NCBI GenBank assembly: GCA_003862195.1
Contig: QOUO01000001.1
Span: forward strand, 1 to 64,000
Origin: Coriobacteriaceae bacterium
Lineage (GTDB): Bacteria; Actinomycetota; Coriobacteriia; Coriobacteriales; Atopobiaceae
DNA length: 64,000 nucleotides
Reading direction: 5' to 3'
How positions within the stretch are numbered: position 1 is the stretch's first letter; each line of letters starts with the position of its first letter. Position numbers and translations under genes: made by a program. This document shows, piece by piece, positions 62,590-64,000 of this stretch. A model generated the notes under the pieces. The model was given only the letters and a program-made list of their open reading frames with translations. It made no database searches and was not told the origin of the DNA.

Positions 62590-63204
62590 CAGATTCCTCC
62601 TCCACTTGGGGTCCGCGCGGCGCGTCCTGACCGCCTGGTCGACGCGGTTCACGTAGTCGCTTTCGACTATATCATCGTCCGCGAGGTATCCGAGCAGCGC
62701 GTCAAGGCTCGGGGTCGAATCGCCCCTTACGCCCCTCGCGTTGACGAAGACGAACTCCGACCCATCGCACATCTGGAGCTCGCCGTCCTGGAGGCACACG
62801 TTCCGGAAGTTGTAGCGCTTGTAGCCAAGCCCAAAGGGGTCGTCCGCGCAGATGAAGATCACCACGCGGTCCCGCAGGTCGCCGAATGACGCGCCGCGGT
62901 CGAGAATCGCGGTGTCCACGAGCGACCCGTAATACCTGGCACGCCGCACCAGGTAGGGCTGGCGGACCTCGTTCTGCATCTCGACGTCGTAGGCATTCCC
63001 CTCCTCGTCCCGGACGAGGAGGTCCACGATGCCGGCGCGGGAGAGCGACCCGGCCGCGAGCGGCTCCTGGAGCTCCGCGCGCTCCACGCTGGCAATCGTT
63101 GTTCCCAGGATAATCTCGAGCAGCCCCTTGCAGAGCTCCAGGTCGCTGAAGACCGACCCGAACATGAAGTCGTCCGTTATCGTAAGCTCGCGTGCGTCGC
63201 CCAT
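62317..63204 (-). CDS. Rpn-family PD-(D/E)XK recombination-promoting nuclease / putative transposase
   Basis: ELTITDDFMFGSVFSDLELCKGLLEIILG; GIVDLLVRDEEGNAYDVEMQNE nuclease core; Glu/Gly/Arg repeat C-terminus. Confidence 0.9.
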   Translation of the reverse strand: MGDARELTITDDFMFGSVFSDLELCKGLLEIILGTTIASVERAELQEPLAAGSLSRAGIVDLLVRDEEGNAYDVEMQNEVRQPYLVRRARYYGSLVDTAILDRGASFGDLRDRVVIFICADDPFGLGYKRYNFRNVCLQDGELQMCDGSEFVFVNARGVRGDSTPSLDALLGYLADDDIVESDYVNRVDQAVRTRRADPKWRRNLMLWSQKYRDDFARARMEGRDLGLEEGREEGRKKGLEEGRQEGREEGRQQAVSDLSLLAQKLDDSGRSSELSQAIRDPERLDALLGEFGIK

Positions 63205-63400
63205 GCCGCCTCCATCCGTCGAACCCATCGGGGCAGCCATGGTAGCAGGGCGACCTTGCGGGAGGCTCTCCGCTGTCTTGCGTGAGTCTTGCGCAACGCG
63301 TCACGTCTCGTGTGGACGCTGCGGGCGACAGGCCATCAGGGAGGGGCTGGGCTATACTAGCTGAGTCTGTACGTTTTTCTCGACCGAAAGGACTCCAATC

Positions 63401-64000
63401 GTGAGCTCCTCTGACACCAACGCCGACGCCCGTCCCGTGCGCGTGCGCTTTGCCCCCTCCCCAACCGGCAAGCTGCACGTGGGAGGCGCCCGCACCGCAA
63501 TCTACAACTGGGCCTTCGCGCGCGCGAACCACGGCACCTTCATCCTGAGGATCGACGACACCGACCCCACCCGCTCCACCGAGGAGAACACCCAGATCAT
63601 CCTTCGCGCCATGAAGTGGCTGGGGCTCGACTGGGACGAGGGGCCCGAGGTCGGCGGCGACTACGGTCCCTACTGGCAGACCGAGCGCCTGGACATCTAT
63701 CGCAAGGCCGCGGAGAAGCTCGTTGCCGACGGCAAGGCGTACTACTGCTTCTGCACGCCCGAGAAGCTCGCCGCGGACAAGAAGGCCGCGCAGGAGCGCC
63801 ACGACCCCTTCCAGGGCTACCAGCGCACCTGCCGCAACATCGACCCGGCCGAGGCGCAGCGTCGCGTGGACGCGGGCGAGCCGCACACCATCCGCATCAA
63901 GGTGCCCCTGGACCGCGGCGACGTGGTGGTGCACGACGCCGTCCACGGCGACGTGACCTTCGAGGCCAACACGCTTGACGACTTCATCATCTTCCGCTCC
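63401..64000 (+). CDS. gltX: Glutamyl-tRNA synthetase, 3' truncated by window
   Basis: VRVRFAPSPTGKLHVGGARTAIYNWAFARANHGTFILRIDDTDPTRS from GTG 63401. Confidence 0.96.
   Translation, partial: MSSSDTNADARPVRVRFAPSPTGKLHVGGARTAIYNWAFARANHGTFILRIDDTDPTRSTEENTQIILRAMKWLGLDWDEGPEVGGDYGPYWQTERLDIYRKAAEKLVADGKAYYCFCTPEKLAADKKAAQERHDPFQGYQRTCRNIDPAEAQRRVDAGEPHTIRIKVPLDRGDVVVHDAVHGDVTFEANTLDDFIIFRS

Overview
This 64 kb, GC-rich window is a largely core, mostly minus-strand chromosomal segment. Protein sequences and gene order suggest an actinobacterium of the Coriobacteriia (Olsenella/Atopobium/Collinsella-like); that assignment is inference. Main blocks: a partial tRNA-Asn; an orphan 2,4-diaminopentanoate-dehydrogenase-like gene; one run rimP-nusA-infB-rbfA-nrnA-truB-ribF-dnaG-rpoD; leuS, cysE, guaB, a GT2 glycosyltransferase, rluD, lspA; ileS behind a T-box leader; NUDIX, ftsH, SpoU/TrmH methyltransferase; an L,D-transpeptidase; rpmF-plsX-acpP-rnc-smc-ftsY-ffh; coaD-rsmD-recG-DAK2-Gls24; rpmB; a HAD/thiamine-pyrophosphokinase fusion; rsmB-fmt-def-priA; a Tat dipeptidase; metK; a TetR/YhgE-Pip locus; an Rpn-family nuclease; and the start of gltX. 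The points most worth following up are: (1) a dispersed 10-mer GGGCGAGAAG, about 19 exact copies by eye, at least 7 intergenic, often beside hairpins and used in several reading frames; (2) an rpn gene with a strong internal Shine-Dalgarno/ATG that could encode a nested RpnS-like C-terminal product; (3) an in-frame amber stop in the second yhgE paralog; (4) a +1 frameshift in rsmB; (5) an in-frame 63-bp-offset duplication in rpoD; (6) a C3H zinc-knuckle-like tail on NusA; (7) a TetR operator dyad; (8) the HAD-TPK fusion. No CRISPR array, prophage or IS element was seen.
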